NCBI GenBank assembly: GCA_017412025.1
Contig: JAFQOY010000115.1
Span: 1-5,262, forward strand
DNA length: 5,262 nucleotides
Direction of reading: 5' to 3'
From: Clostridia bacterium
Lineage (GTDB): Bacteria; Bacillota_A; Clostridia; Christensenellales; Aristaeellaceae
A program made the translations under genes and the position numbers. The notes under the pieces are model-generated. The model had not been told where the DNA came from. It saw only the letters and a list, made by a program, of their open reading frames with translations, and made no database searches. Positions 4,625-5,262 of the stretch are shown piece after piece. How positions within the stretch are numbered: position 1 is the first letter of the stretch; every line of letters begins with the position of its first letter.

Positions 4625-5262
4625 TTATCTGATCTCCATGGTCCACGTGTTGGTATACGTCTTACCGCTTTCAAGACGGACCAAATCCGACTGTTCTTCC
4701 AGCACCGCGCATTGTCCCTGCCGGGACGGCAGAGAAACCCAGGGCTCTATGCACACATACGGTGCGTCCGTCCGCGGCCAGTGCCAGATCCCGAGGTACG
4801 GCATATCCGGAAAAGACACCGTCACGCTGCGCGCAGCGCCCGGCGCACACAGCGTCACCCTCCGCGCCATATCGCGCAGAACGATCGCATCATCGTCAAA
4901 CAGATCATGGCGAAGCGGCAGGCTCACGCCGCCTTCCAGCGGATATGCGCTGTCCTGTCCATTCAGGAAGCAGTCCTCGCTGAAGCCCACGCGCACCGGC
5001 GAACACGGCTTTGAAAAGCGCAGCTGATAGTCCTCAAACCGCTTTCCCTCTTCCAGCGGCACATTGAAGCCCGGATGCCCGCCAAGGCCGAAGTGCATCG
5101 TCCTTTCATCCCGGTTGACAACCTCATAGGTAATCCCGAGCCGTTTTCCCTCAAGCGCATAGATCACCCGGAATACAAAGCGCCGGGGATACTGCGCATA
5201 GGTTTCCGCATTGTCGCAAAGCTCAAAGACCATGCGGCTTTCGCCTTTTTCTGCAAGCGCAA
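4625..5262 (-). CDS. Aldose 1-epimerase (galactose mutarotase), LacX-like, C-terminal fragment
   Basis: The reading frame stays open to the right edge, so the 5' part is outside; 211 residues are visible of a family usually near 290. Aldose epimerases interconvert alpha and beta anomers of sugars in the cytoplasm, feeding kinases and isomerases. Counting from the first visible residue, GLGGHPGFNVP carries the probable catalytic-acid histidine (H62), and YLGIWHWP followed by VCIEPW carries the probable base glutamate (E172). SLPS and the beta-rich end LESGKTYTNTWTMEI are typical of the LacX branch, COG2017, rather than of classical GalM. The internal Met at 5233 is not the start: the upstream codons (ALAEKGESR) continue the family pattern. 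Which sugar it acts on cannot be told. The 205 bases after it hold no clear terminator, but the next gene has its own promoter-like region. Confidence 0.9.
   Translation of the reverse strand, partial: ALAEKGESRMVFELCDNAETYAQYPRRFVFRVIYALEGKRLGITYEVVNRDERTMHFGLGGHPGFNVPLEEGKRFEDYQLRFSKPCSPVRVGFSEDCFLNGQDSAYPLEGGVSLPLRHDLFDDDAIVLRDMARRVTLCAPGAARSVTVSFPDMPYLGIWHWPRTDAPYVCIEPWVSLPSRQGQCAVLEEQSDLVRLESGKTYTNTWTMEIR

Overview
The window looks like chromosomal DNA of a Gram-positive, probably anaerobic member of the Clostridia with moderately high G+C, perhaps a gut species. The signs are a Clostridia-type phosphofructokinase, strong GGAGG-type ribosome binding sites, consensus sigma-A-like promoters with 17-base spacers, a sortase-anchored surface protein ending in MPQTG, and uronate and sugar metabolism genes. 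No genus can be named from the sequence alone.

Left end (1-461): the first 37 codons of a tagaturonate reductase gene (uxaB) leave the window on the minus strand. It is divergent from a phosphofructokinase gene on the plus strand. Both have near-consensus promoters, and the 348-base gap also holds three dyads. Middle left (462-1787): phosphofructokinase (361 aa), then a tRNA-Arg(CCT) gene with its own consensus promoter and a rho-independent terminator. The tRNA promoter is bracketed by 14-base inverted arms. Middle (1801-3466): a minus-strand pair, an FAD-dependent oxidoreductase with a C-terminal Rieske [2Fe-2S] domain (YhfW-like, 432 aa) followed 61 bases later by an 86-aa protein of unknown function, ending at a strong terminator that faces the tRNA terminator. 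Right (3544-4419): a monocistronic-looking minus-strand gene for a cell-wall-anchored protein with a signal peptide, B-repeat-like modules, a NEGGNQGG tandem repeat and a sorting signal, again with its own terminator. Its 205-base upstream region carries direct repeats and a dyad. Right end (4625-5262): the C-terminal 211 residues of a LacX-like aldose 1-epimerase.

The metabolic genes fit a saccharolytic lifestyle: an epimerase for sugar anomers, phosphofructokinase for glycolysis and uxaB for galacturonate (pectin) breakdown. The oxidoreductase-Rieske protein and its small partner are the least understood unit. I see no phage, transposon, CRISPR array or defence system. The most unusual signals are regulatory: the inverted arms around the tRNA promoter, the operator-like dyads between uxaB and pfk, and the phased repeats upstream of the surface protein gene.
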